A DNA stretch of 18,874 nt from DATLYB01 sp964502525 (GTDB taxonomy: Bacteria > Bacteroidota > Bacteroidia > Chitinophagales > CAIOSU01), in assembly GCA_964502525.1 (NCBI GenBank), contig CAZCXH010000093.1, forward strand, positions 1 through 18,874, read 5' to 3'. A model generated the notes under the pieces. It was not told where the DNA came from and did not search any database. It saw nothing but the letters and a program-made list of their open reading frames with translations. Both the position numbers and the translations under genes were made by a program. This document shows positions 6,922 to 14,345 of the stretch, in pieces (positions within the stretch are counted from its first letter, which is position 1; every line of letters starts with the position of its first letter).

Positions 6922-7077
6922 TTAGTTTCTTGCGATGAATTTCTTTATGTCGTTATTACGGGGAACAGCGGAAATTTTTCCGTTGTGAGGATTATAGTAG
7001 ATGGTATGATTTCCGCCTTCCCTCAGAAAATAACATCCATGCTGATGAAGCGTTTCAAGGCTTTTATTTCTCCTCAC
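6922..7077 (-). CDS. hicA: HicA-like mRNA interferase toxin, slightly short, antisense to the ParE-like gene
   Basis: On the minus strand a 51-codon frame runs from GTG (7075-7077) to TAA (6922-6924). The product starts MRRNKSLETLHQHGCYFLRE and continues GGNHTIYYNPHNGKISAVPR then NNDIKKFIARN. This follows the YcfA/HicA family closely: basic start, LExLxxHGC, the (R)EGGNH motif with the catalytic His at residue 24, the I-Y-x-N-P strand, the VPR turn and the DIKKF helix. Family members usually go on for several residues after this (about ICKxLGI), so the C-terminal end is a little short. No HicB-like antitoxin frame is seen on either side. Its first 33 bases overlap the first 33 bases of the ParE-like gene on the other strand. 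It may be a remnant or a minimal active toxin. Confidence 0.65.
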   Translation of the reverse strand: MRRNKSLETLHQHGCYFLREGGNHTIYYNPHNGKISAVPRNNDIKKFIARN

Positions 7078-7344
7078 GCCTTCAACGATATTCAGCAAGC
7101 CATTGATTTTTACAACGAAAAGCAGAAAGGATTAGGCAGATGGTTTCATCTTGCGGTAAAAGCTTCGGTGGCGGTGTTGAAAAGAAATCCTTCTTACCAG
7201 GTTCGCTATGACCGGGTGCGATGTTTTTCCGTAATGCATTTCCCTTACATGCTGCATTTCACAGTTGCGGAAAAAACAAGAACGGTGGTCATTCATGCCA
7301 TCATTCATACTTCAAGCGACCCGGAGACATCGTGGCTCAAATAG
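7045..7344 (+). CDS. RelE/ParE-family toxin
   Basis: A 99-residue protein starting MKRFKAFISPHAFNDIQQAI. The pattern ISPxAxxDIxxAxxFY-(N)E-x-x-x-G-L-G (residues 8-31), then L-x-R-N-P-S-Y (45-51), V-R-Y-D-R-V-R (53-59), F-P-Y-M-L-H-F (66-72), and V-V-I-H-A-I-I-H-T-S-x-D-P-x-x-S-W (81-97) is the RelE/ParE fold throughout. Members either cleave ribosome-bound mRNA or poison gyrase; the sequence alone does not say which. The frame is open farther upstream to a GTG at 6898, but that extra part is the mirror image of the HicA-like gene, so the start at 7045 (or 7039) is chosen. A partner antitoxin normally lies just upstream on the same strand, yet none is recognisable. The gene ends 75 bases from the convergent glycosyltransferase. 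Confidence 0.8.
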   Translation: MKRFKAFISPHAFNDIQQAIDFYNEKQKGLGRWFHLAVKASVAVLKRNPSYQVRYDRVRCFSVMHFPYMLHFTVAEKTRTVVIHAIIHTSSDPETSWLK

Positions 7345-7419
7345 TATCCGTGAACCTGTTAGTTCGTTATACTACCGTCATAGGCGTTTCTGCCAACTTT
7401 TTTAACAAACTTCAGACCC

Positions 7420-8610
7420 TCAAACTTTAGACATTAATAATTTATCATACAATCCCGTCATGTCGCGCGCGAGCCGCCTGGAACTAAAGCGTTGGGTGAC
7501 GAATTGAGATCCTTCCTGTCCTGTCGTCTTACGAAGGGAATCATCTTCCACCAGCCTGAGCAGGCTATCTGTGAATTTTTGCAGATCATTGTTGGGTGAG
7601 AGCAAAGCTGTTTTTCCCGGAATCACCACGTCTTCAATACCACCAACGGCTGTGGTAACTATCGCTTTGTTGGCGGCTTGCGCTTCAATGAGGCTCACGG
7701 GGGTTCCTTCATTGAAAGAGGTGAGTGCAACTATATCCAGTCCCGCCATCACTTCATCAATTTCAGTAATCCATGAAGTGAACACCAGCGGATGATTCCC
7801 TTTTTGTTCCGGTGTGCCGAAGCTAATTCCCAGCTCACCTGCAAGCGACAGCAATTTCTCCCTTTCCCCCCCGTCACCCACAATAAATGCTTTCACTTTC
7901 TTTGTTGTTTTCTCCAGTAATGATTTAAGCGCCCTGAGAAACAAAGGATGATTTTTAACAGGCACCAGCCGTCCCACAATTCCAACCGCAATTTCATCAT
8001 CGGCAACATTGTACTTATCGCGGAATGACTTCCTCTTTGTTTCATAATTCATTTGGAATTTTTCTAAATCAAACCCAAGCGGTATCACTGTAATTTTTCC
8101 TGCCGGACAGATTTTGAACACTTCCGACAATTCTCTTTTCTGCAAATTGCTGATGGCAATGATTGCTGTGCTGATACCTGCGAGGTATCTCTCCACCCCG
8201 ATAAAAAATTTTGTCTTGAGCGGTTTGAAATATGAGTGAAAAACATGGCCATGAAACGTGTGAACAATAACCGGAACGTTGCATTGATATGCAGCCATCC
8301 TTCCCAGCGCGCCCGCCTTTGCAGCATGGGTGTGAACAATGTCGGGTTTGAAATCGCGAATAATCGCTTTTATTTTTGAGTATGCTTTTAAGTCAAGAAG
8401 CGGATAAATCGAGCGATACATCCCGTCAATATATATCGGTGTTACACCTACCTTCCTTAAAATAAACTCCGAGCTTGCTTCCGTGTCGTCCTTCATGCCC
8501 GCGAGCAGCATGGTTTCGTAACGACTGTCAACATACTTTGACAGGTATGCCGCGTTGTAGGTAGGTCCGCCAAGATTCAGGCGGTTGATGATGCGGAGAA
8601 TGCGTGGCAT
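7420..8610 (-). CDS. Glycosyltransferase family 4 (GT-B fold)
   Basis: A 396-residue cytoplasmic or membrane-associated retaining glycosyltransferase, typical GT4 length. N-terminal acceptor domain: RIINRLNLGGPTYNAAYLS (residues 6-24) and DIVHTHAAKAGALGR (90-104). C-terminal nucleotide-sugar domain: VGIVGRLVPVKNH (209-221), FIVGDGGER (242-250), and SFNEGTPVSLIEAQA (298-312) with the E-x7-E pair E301/E309, then the AVGGIEDVV loop (321-329). Probably transfers a sugar from a nucleotide donor onto a lipid-linked glycan; donor and linkage cannot be read from sequence. ATG at 8608-8610 is preferred because MPRILRIINRLNLGG places the first strand correctly. It lies downstream of asnB-like gene 1 on the same strand, with an inverted repeat in the spacer. 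Confidence 0.93.
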   Translation of the reverse strand: MPRILRIINRLNLGGPTYNAAYLSKYVDSRYETMLLAGMKDDTEASSEFILRKVGVTPIYIDGMYRSIYPLLDLKAYSKIKAIIRDFKPDIVHTHAAKAGALGRMAAYQCNVPVIVHTFHGHVFHSYFKPLKTKFFIGVERYLAGISTAIIAISNLQKRELSEVFKICPAGKITVIPLGFDLEKFQMNYETKRKSFRDKYNVADDEIAVGIVGRLVPVKNHPLFLRALKSLLEKTTKKVKAFIVGDGGEREKLLSLAGELGISFGTPEQKGNHPLVFTSWITEIDEVMAGLDIVALTSFNEGTPVSLIEAQAANKAIVTTAVGGIEDVVIPGKTALLSPNNDLQKFTDSLLRLVEDDSLRKTTGQEGSQFVTQRFSSRRLARDMTGLYDKLLMSKV

Positions 8611-8632
8611 GGCGTTTATCGGTTTATCGGTT

Positions 8633-8680
8633 AATTAGTTTATTGGTAATTAGGTTTTCCAATTAGCCAATAAACAAATT
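8633..8680. repeat. A/T-rich inverted repeat between asnB-like 1 and a glycosyltransferase
   Basis: TTTATTGG at 8639-8646 is matched by CCAATAAA at 8667-8674, with outer arms AATTAG / CAAATT and inner arms TAATTAGG / CCAATTAG extending the stem with few mismatches. The left arm also looks like degenerate 8-base tandem units (GTTTATCG, GTTTATCG, GTTAATTA, GTTTATTG, GTAATTAG) from about 8614. It lies immediately 3' of the asnB-like stop and 5' of the glycosyltransferase start on the minus strand. It could be an RNA stem-loop that limits or protects the transcript, or an intergenic repeat family. Confidence 0.7.
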
Positions 8681-8695
8681 AATCAATTATAATAA

Positions 8696-10603
8696 CTATT
8701 CCAGATATTTCCTGTGCCAGTATTGAAATACCAGCAGTCCCCAAATTTGGGCAACCGCTTCTCCCGGGCTTGAGGAGAACAACTTTCTTTTGAGCGTCTC
8801 AACATAAGCCGGATTGAATAGTCCCTGCCCGCGGATGCGTTCGCTTGCCAGCAAATCATTTTCAATCAAAGACCTCAGCCCGTTCCTGAACCATTTCAAC
8901 AGGGGCACTTCAAAACCCTGTTTATGCCGTTCATATAATTCAGGCGGCAATTCATCCTTAAACGCGTCCTTGAGAATGCGCTTCCGGAAGCCTCCGTGAA
9001 TTTTGAAATCTGCCGGAAGAGAAAACACATAATTGACTACCGTGTGGTCGAGAAACGGCACGCGCACCTCAAGGCTGTTTGCCATTGACATCATATCAAC
9101 TTTTGCAAGCATGTCGTTGGGAAGAACCAATTGCATATCGGTGTAAAGAACATCATTGATCGTGCCTTCCCGTTTATGGAAAGTGAGCAGATCTCTTTTT
9201 CTCTCCGCGTATTCGGATATATTGTCTTCCTGCGCATCGCTGACGTTAATCATTTCTGCCGCTTCCTCTTCATCAACATATGAACACCATCTCCAATATC
9301 TTTCCTGGTCGCTGAGGTGCATTCCCTCCGCGTAGCGGTGAACCTGCCTGAAAAAATTCCCCATCCTTCCGTTTCTTGATTTCGGAAGCAAACCAAGAAG
9401 CGGCTTGTTGAGCTTGACAAGAAGGTTCAGAACCCCGGCATGAGAAATCCGATATTCGGCAAGATGCTTGTTGTAGCCAGCGAACAATTCATCAGCCCCA
9501 TCACCCGATAATGCCACCTTGATTTTTGAGCGCGTGTTTTTGCTGAGGATATACACGGCAATCGCGGATGAATCGGCAAAAGGCTCGTCAATATAATCCA
9601 GAACCTCAAACAGGCAGTCGTAAAGGTCGTTGGCGGCAAGGGGAAAAACGGTATGCTCCGTATTGAATTTTTTCGCTACAAGTTCAGCATATTGCGTTTC
9701 ATCGAACAACGGCTCATCCTTAAAGCCAATGGAAAAGGTATTGAGTTTGTCTGTAAACCGGGAAGCGAGCGAAACGATGATGGAGGAATCAATTCCACCG
9801 CTGAGGAACGCGCCCAGCGGAACGTCTGACACCAGCCTTTTTTTAACTGATTCGGTCAGAAGATTTTTCAATTCGGCTTTCGCATCATCATAGCTTTTCG
9901 TGTTGCCGTTGTGCAGAACCGGATTGTAATCAATATGGAAATATTGCTTTATCTGTATAACTCCGTCTGCTGAAATCTTCATGAAATGACCCGGCTCAAG
10001 TTTTTTTACATGCTTGAAAATAGAAGATGGCGCTGGGATATAGTTAAGCTGAAGGTATAAGTGCAATGATGTATGGTCAATGGCTTTATTGACAGGAAAG
10101 GCAAGGATTCCTTTTATCTCAGAGCTGAAAATGATTTTTTCGTTGTCCTGGTAGAACAGCAAAGGTTTGATGCCCATGCGGTCGCGGGCAAGAAAGAGGG
10201 TTTGCTCGAAAGTGTCGAAGATTGCAAAGGCAAAAAACCCGTTAAGGTGGTTGAGGCATTTTTCCTTATGGAGAATATAGAGGTTTAATAAAACCTCCGT
10301 ATCAGTATGGGATTTAGGCTTAAAACCCTTCTCTGCAAGCTCCTTTCGCAGTTCCTTAAAATTATAAATCTCTCCGTTATAGGTAATGACATATCTTCCG
10401 CTCTCATCAAACATTGGCTGAGAACCTGATTCCGAAACATCAATAATTGAAAGGCGCGTGTGACCTAATCCGATGCGATTCTGGAAAAATTTTCCATGAT
10501 GATCAGGTCCTCTCTTTGACAGCGCCTGAAGCGCCTTGTCAAAGCCGGCTTCATGCTTCTTAGCATTGCCTGAAAGGCTGTGAATGCCCACTATCCCGCA
10601 CAT
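8696..10603 (-). CDS. asnB: Asparagine synthase-like glutamine amidotransferase 1
   Basis: A 635-residue class-II (Ntn) amidotransferase. Cys2 of MCGIVG becomes the catalytic N-terminus. The glutaminase half has HTRLSIID (48-55), NGEIYN (76-81) and SHTDTEVLL (98-106). The synthase half has the PP-loop SGGIDSS at 268-274, the DEPFADSSA segment at 339-347 and SGDGADELFAGYNKH at 366-380. The glutaminase frees ammonia from Gln, and the synthase half activates a carboxylate with ATP and amidates it. Placed among glycosyltransferases, the substrate is more likely a sugar carboxylate (uronic acid) or a glycan-linked amino acid than free aspartate, as known for AsnB-like proteins of O-antigen loci; this is inferred from context. 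It is divergent from the membrane protein at 10676 and shares a 72-base spacer with it. Confidence 0.9.
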   Translation of the reverse strand: MCGIVGIHSLSGNAKKHEAGFDKALQALSKRGPDHHGKFFQNRIGLGHTRLSIIDVSESGSQPMFDESGRYVITYNGEIYNFKELRKELAEKGFKPKSHTDTEVLLNLYILHKEKCLNHLNGFFAFAIFDTFEQTLFLARDRMGIKPLLFYQDNEKIIFSSEIKGILAFPVNKAIDHTSLHLYLQLNYIPAPSSIFKHVKKLEPGHFMKISADGVIQIKQYFHIDYNPVLHNGNTKSYDDAKAELKNLLTESVKKRLVSDVPLGAFLSGGIDSSIIVSLASRFTDKLNTFSIGFKDEPLFDETQYAELVAKKFNTEHTVFPLAANDLYDCLFEVLDYIDEPFADSSAIAVYILSKNTRSKIKVALSGDGADELFAGYNKHLAEYRISHAGVLNLLVKLNKPLLGLLPKSRNGRMGNFFRQVHRYAEGMHLSDQERYWRWCSYVDEEEAAEMINVSDAQEDNISEYAERKRDLLTFHKREGTINDVLYTDMQLVLPNDMLAKVDMMSMANSLEVRVPFLDHTVVNYVFSLPADFKIHGGFRKRILKDAFKDELPPELYERHKQGFEVPLLKWFRNGLRSLIENDLLASERIRGQGLFNPAYVETLKRKLFSSSPGEAVAQIWGLLVFQYWHRKYLE

Positions 10604-10675
10604 GGAAGATGCATCGTTTTGGTAATTTTAATATAAACAGCGCAAAGTTCTGGCGATGCCGCCAAGTTAGCAATT
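10604..10675. promoter_or_regulatory. Shared spacer of divergent asnB-like 1 and membrane-protein genes
   Basis: Only 72 bases separate the two divergent start codons, so both promoters must lie here or inside the neighbouring reading frames. On the plus strand TAATTTTA at 10623-10630 is one base from the Bacteroidota -7 consensus TAnnTTTG, but I see no convincing -33 TTG at the right distance. No Shine-Dalgarno motif is evident before either start. Confidence 0.3.
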
Positions 10676-12031
10676 ATGAAATCAACGGACTTTTACCTGG
10701 CTCCTCTCTTTCTTGCTATTATCTATGCGGTAGCCATCGTCATTCGCAACAGGCTATACTCCGATGATCATCCTTTGAAGGGATATTTTATGAAGGGTCT
10801 CACTTTGAAACTTGTCGGGTCTTTTATGGCGGGAGTGATTTACTTCTACTACTACCGCGATGGCGATACCATTCATTATTTCGACCGGGTAACGTTGATG
10901 AACAGGCTGTTCGACTATGATAGCAATCGTTTCTGGAGGATGATTTTTGTTAACACAAGTTCCTATGCTCCGGATCTGTATGGAAATCTGTTGTCTGTCA
11001 GAGGTTTTGACACGAGCCAGTATATGGTTGTCCGGATTGCATCCCTGCTTTCCCTGCTTACATTTGGAACTTACATAGGCATCGCCATGCTGTTTGCGGC
11101 ACTTTCATTTTCCGGCATCTGGGTGATGTTTGTTACATTTTATGACATCAATCCGAACCTGAAAAAGGAATTTGCAATCAGTTGCCTTTTCATCCCCTCC
11201 GTATTCTTCTGGGGTTCAGGATTGTTTAAAGACACCATCGCAATCGGATTTGTGGGCTGGTTCACTTATGCCGTTTATCTGGTATTTATAAAACGAAAGA
11301 AGCTTTTCAGCAGCATCATGATATTGATATTTTCCTTCTACATGCTGTATGTTATAAAAACATACATCGTCATGGCTTTTGTGCCCGCTATCCTTATCTG
11401 GGTGTTTTTTAAATACAGGGACAACATTAAGAATGATTTCATTCGCACCACAGTGACTCCCGCCCTGATCGTGCTGAGCATGGTGGGCGCCTTGTTGGCG
11501 GTGACGCGTATTGGCGGAACAGGAGGTTATTGGTCGGTTGACCAGATGCAGACACGCGCCAAAGACATGCAGTGGTGGCATAAAGAGGTAAAAAAAATAT
11601 ACGGAGAGGCTGGCGGAGGCTCATTTTACAGCGTGGGGTCAGGCGACTTCTCCTTGGGTAATGTTATCCGGAGTTTTCCGCTTGCCGTCAACGTTACTTT
11701 GTTCAGACCTTATTTATGGGAGGCCCGAAATCCCGTAATGTTCTTGTCGGCAATTGAAAGCCTTATCATTTTCATATTCACGCTGAGAATAATATTCAAT
11801 GTCGGAATCCCAAAAACCATGCGTCTTTCCATAGCAAATCCCGAAATATTTTTCGCGCTGCTGTTCTCCATCATTTTTGCATTTGCCGTAGGATTCACCA
11901 GTTTCAACTTTGGGGCGCTGGTTCGTTACAAAATTCCGGCAATTCCGTTTTATGTGATGGCACTTTTTTTGATTCGTTATCATGCGAATGTGCTTAAAAA
12001 TAAAGAGGAATTGGCTGCGGCTGAAAAGTGA
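10676..12031 (+). CDS. Polytopic membrane protein, candidate glycan polymerase
   Basis: A 451-residue protein with about ten hydrophobic segments, for example 8-23, 45-59, 118-156, 168-180, 186-204, 210-246, 262-277, 335-344, 353-375, 391-409 and 418-434. A loop with RDGDTIHYFDR at 61-71 follows the second segment, PSVFFWGSGLFKDTI lies at 174-188, and a large soluble loop at 280-332 carries WSVDQMQTRAKDMQWWH. The end SFNFGALVRYKIPAIPFY at 409-426 resembles the tail of Wzy-like and PMT-like membrane glycan enzymes. Placed in a glycosyltransferase cluster, polymerisation or glycan transfer at the membrane is the most likely role, but no catalytic family is firmly recognised. It is divergent from asnB-like gene 1, and its last 52 bases overlap the 3' end of the opposing glycosyltransferase. 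Confidence 0.85.
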   Translation: MKSTDFYLAPLFLAIIYAVAIVIRNRLYSDDHPLKGYFMKGLTLKLVGSFMAGVIYFYYYRDGDTIHYFDRVTLMNRLFDYDSNRFWRMIFVNTSSYAPDLYGNLLSVRGFDTSQYMVVRIASLLSLLTFGTYIGIAMLFAALSFSGIWVMFVTFYDINPNLKKEFAISCLFIPSVFFWGSGLFKDTIAIGFVGWFTYAVYLVFIKRKKLFSSIMILIFSFYMLYVIKTYIVMAFVPAILIWVFFKYRDNIKNDFIRTTVTPALIVLSMVGALLAVTRIGGTGGYWSVDQMQTRAKDMQWWHKEVKKIYGEAGGGSFYSVGSGDFSLGNVIRSFPLAVNVTLFRPYLWEARNPVMFLSAIESLIIFIFTLRIIFNVGIPKTMRLSIANPEIFFALLFSIIFAFAVGFTSFNFGALVRYKIPAIPFYVMALFLIRYHANVLKNKEELAAAEK

Positions 12032-13047
12032 GAAATCATCTTTTGCCGTCCTTGCTCCCCGAATTGCTTTCTTTTTTCAGAGTGCACTATCAATTCCCGT
12101 AACGCGTTCAGCCATTCATCATGCGTCTTGCACAGAAAGCCATTCGTCCCGCCATCAATAATTTTTGCGTTAACCCCCACGGGTGACGACACCGCGGGAA
12201 TGCCCAGCGACAGATATTGAATCAGCTTGAATCCGCATTTGCCCCTTGCCCAGTCATCATCGGGAAGCGGCATGATGCCGATGTCGAAAGCAAGAAGGTC
12301 TTCTATTTCGGTGGATTTTTTCCAGGGAATGTATTTCAGGCTTTTTAACGGAAGATCGGGAGGAGCATTTGAAATGATTTGAATTTCAATATTGTTTTCT
12401 TCTTCCAGTTTTTTCAAAACCGGAAGCAGATCATTTAAATAGCGAATGGTGCTGTGAGTTCCCGTCCATCCGATGATAATTCTACCGGTATGCTGATGTT
12501 GCTTGATTTTATTATAACGCCCCTCAGTATCAACCACAGTGGGATTAACCACCACGTTCCTGTTGTATTGCAGCGCATATTCTTTTAAAAAATCATTCCC
12601 GCATGAAATCCTGTATGACCACCGGCAAATGGAAATGACTTTATGATACCATTTTATTTTCGAAAACAGCTTGTTGCTTGCGGAAACATTAGGAAGCCAT
12701 ATCGCATCGTCAAAATCATAAATGATTTTTCCGGAGAAAACTTTTGCAATCAGCCATTCAAACACCGGAGGCCCTAAAGGCGCTGCTTCACGGTGGATGA
12801 AGATGAAATCATAGCTGCATGAGCGAAAAACGTCACTGATCCTGCGGAAAAAACCGAGCAGGATGCTGAAGAATTTGGGAACAAACTTTCCTTCCGCATA
12901 CAGGATATTCCAGGCTCTATGGTCAAGAAAAGATGAAACGTCAATTGAAATGCCTCGGTCCCGCATCACCCCGAAATATTGTTCAAATCGGAACCGCTGC
13001 GACCCTGCCTCTCCTAACGGATATGGAACAAGAAACAATACTTTCAT
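11980..13047 (-). CDS. GT4-like glycosyltransferase with altered E-x7-E
   Basis: A 355-residue GT-B protein. The N-terminus MKVLFLVPYPLGEAGSQRFR is the usual first strand and glycine loop with an R-x-R. The bridge IIYDFDDAIWLP at 108-119 and the WTGTHSTIRYL segment at 194-204 are typical of a GT4 subset in Bacteroidota polysaccharide loci. The donor-site helix reads GKCGFKLIQYLSLGIPAVSSPVG (269-291, cited in two parts: GKCGFKLIQY and LSLGIPAVSSPVG), where the usual second Glu of E-x7-E is Gln277. Known relatives keep K and (E/Q) here, so activity may remain. Its ATG overlaps the stop of the preceding glycosyltransferase by one base (TAATG), which points to translational coupling and a shared substrate. 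It overlaps the tail of the convergent membrane-protein gene. Confidence 0.9.
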   Translation of the reverse strand: MKVLFLVPYPLGEAGSQRFRFEQYFGVMRDRGISIDVSSFLDHRAWNILYAEGKFVPKFFSILLGFFRRISDVFRSCSYDFIFIHREAAPLGPPVFEWLIAKVFSGKIIYDFDDAIWLPNVSASNKLFSKIKWYHKVISICRWSYRISCGNDFLKEYALQYNRNVVVNPTVVDTEGRYNKIKQHQHTGRIIIGWTGTHSTIRYLNDLLPVLKKLEEENNIEIQIISNAPPDLPLKSLKYIPWKKSTEIEDLLAFDIGIMPLPDDDWARGKCGFKLIQYLSLGIPAVSSPVGVNAKIIDGGTNGFLCKTHDEWLNALRELIVHSEKRKQFGEQGRQKMISHFSAAANSSLFLSTFA

Positions 13048-14267
13048 TAAGACGCAAGCTGGTTGTAAACGTCATGATACCTTCTCACTCCTTCCGGCAA
13101 GGAATAGAATTCAATAGCACCCCGAATAATGTTTCCTCTGTTTAATGGAGCGCTCATTTCATCAATTACTTTATCAAATGATTCATCGGAAAAATCATCC
13201 GTCACCCATCCGGCATTATATTTTTTTATCACCATATCCGTGTCACCGATGCCGCTGTTGCACACGATAGGCACACCCATTCCCATGATCTCTCCCTGCT
13301 TGGTGGGTGATGATGCCTTCTTGGAAAATACCGGCTTGATGAAGAAAATCGAGGCGCTGCTGATGCTGATGTAAGCCGGAACATCTTCTCTCCCGGCTTC
13401 GGCTGTCCGGATATTTTTCTCCGGAATATGATACCGGTCAGCCAGCTCATACATGATATGCGGGTCGTCATGCGAGACGATAAAAAAGACTGCATCTTTT
13501 TTCTTCATCAGCAGCCTTTTGAAAAAGCGCATCATCTCCGCTGGCATATACCAGGTGCCCAGAGAACCAATGTAAGTCAGGATAAATTCATCACCGGATA
13601 ATCTGTTTTTTGTCAGGATTTCCCGCACGTTTTCGGACCTTACGCTTGCAGGGTTAAATAATTCCAGGTCCGAGCAGCAAGGTATCACTTCAATCGGCAC
13701 AGGCTGCCTATTTATATCCTTCCAATTATGAATAATCCCTTCAGCCTCATAGGTCAGAGATATAACATAATCGGCATTTTCCAGAAATTCCTTCTCTTTT
13801 CTTTTGAAATACAGGTAAATCTGATTGTAAACGGGATTTTTAAGATCCCAAATTTTTCCGTCAACCCGTTCATCCGCATAAAACCCCCGCATATCGAATA
13901 TGAACGGTATTCCGAATTTTTTCTTCATCTGCAAACCAACCAATGACGCGATATAGCTTCTGCAATGAACGATGTCTATTTCATATTTGCTGTAAAGCTT
14001 CAATGCCGTTCTTCTGATTTTAAGCACGTCCCATAGGGTTGAAAGTACCGGAGGGTTTTTTGTATAAGAAAGTGGAATCCACGTTATTCCTGCATTTGAG
14101 GTGATTTCTTCAATTTCTCTTTTTCTCCCGCTGAATCTTTCCGGCTTTTCGCAGCTAATCAAAAATATATGTGTATGCGCATCAGACAAATTGATCAGGT
14201 AGGGAAGCACCTGCGATTGCCCAAGCGGGTCGGTCATGCCGTCATAGGAGATGTAGAGGACGTTCAT
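13047..14267 (-). CDS. Glycosyltransferase family 4, upstream of a coupled second one
   Basis: A 406-residue GT-B protein. MNVLYISYDGMTDPLGQSQVL gives the first strand and the glycine loop (residues 9-17, DGMTDPLGQ). DIVHCRSYIASLVG at 98-111, FIFDMRGFYADE at 122-133, LTYIGSLGTWYMP at 230-242 and KQGEIMGMGVPIVCNSGIGD at 323-342 are GT4-like, with E326 in the donor-binding helix. The 'MRGFYADERVDG' motif at 126-137 is shared by a group of polysaccharide glycosyltransferases. Donor and acceptor are unknown. It follows asnB-like gene 2 on the same strand across a repeat-rich spacer, and its stop overlaps the next gene's ATG by one base, so the pair is likely made together. Confidence 0.92.
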   Translation of the reverse strand: MNVLYISYDGMTDPLGQSQVLPYLINLSDAHTHIFLISCEKPERFSGRKREIEEITSNAGITWIPLSYTKNPPVLSTLWDVLKIRRTALKLYSKYEIDIVHCRSYIASLVGLQMKKKFGIPFIFDMRGFYADERVDGKIWDLKNPVYNQIYLYFKRKEKEFLENADYVISLTYEAEGIIHNWKDINRQPVPIEVIPCCSDLELFNPASVRSENVREILTKNRLSGDEFILTYIGSLGTWYMPAEMMRFFKRLLMKKKDAVFFIVSHDDPHIMYELADRYHIPEKNIRTAEAGREDVPAYISISSASIFFIKPVFSKKASSPTKQGEIMGMGVPIVCNSGIGDTDMVIKKYNAGWVTDDFSDESFDKVIDEMSAPLNRGNIIRGAIEFYSLPEGVRRYHDVYNQLAS

Positions 14268-14277
14268 TTCGTTTACA

Positions 14278-14330
14278 GTTTACGGTTTACATGTTTGCGG
14301 CTTGTGAAATCCGAACTGTAAACCGTAAAC
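14278..14330. repeat. Perfect 14-base inverted repeat with short tandem units
   Basis: GTTTACGGTTTACA at 14278-14291 is perfectly matched by TGTAAACCGTAAAC at 14317-14330 around a 25-base loop. The left arm belongs to a run of 7-base units from 14271 (GTTTACA, GTTTACG, GTTTACA), and the right arm continues with ATGTAAAC and TGCAAAC to about 14345. It sits directly after the asnB-like 2 stop and before the glycosyltransferase start, the same kind of position as the inverted repeat at 8633. The sequence differs but the design (short tandem units mirrored around a loop) is the same. Confidence 0.85.
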
Positions 14331-14345
14331 ATGTAAACTGCAAAC

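Noticed and set aside
6898..7044. N-terminal extension of the ParE-like toxin from a GTG at 6898
   Set aside because: The extra 49 residues are hydrophobic nonsense that is the complement of the HicA-like gene. The RelE/ParE pattern begins right after ATG 7045.
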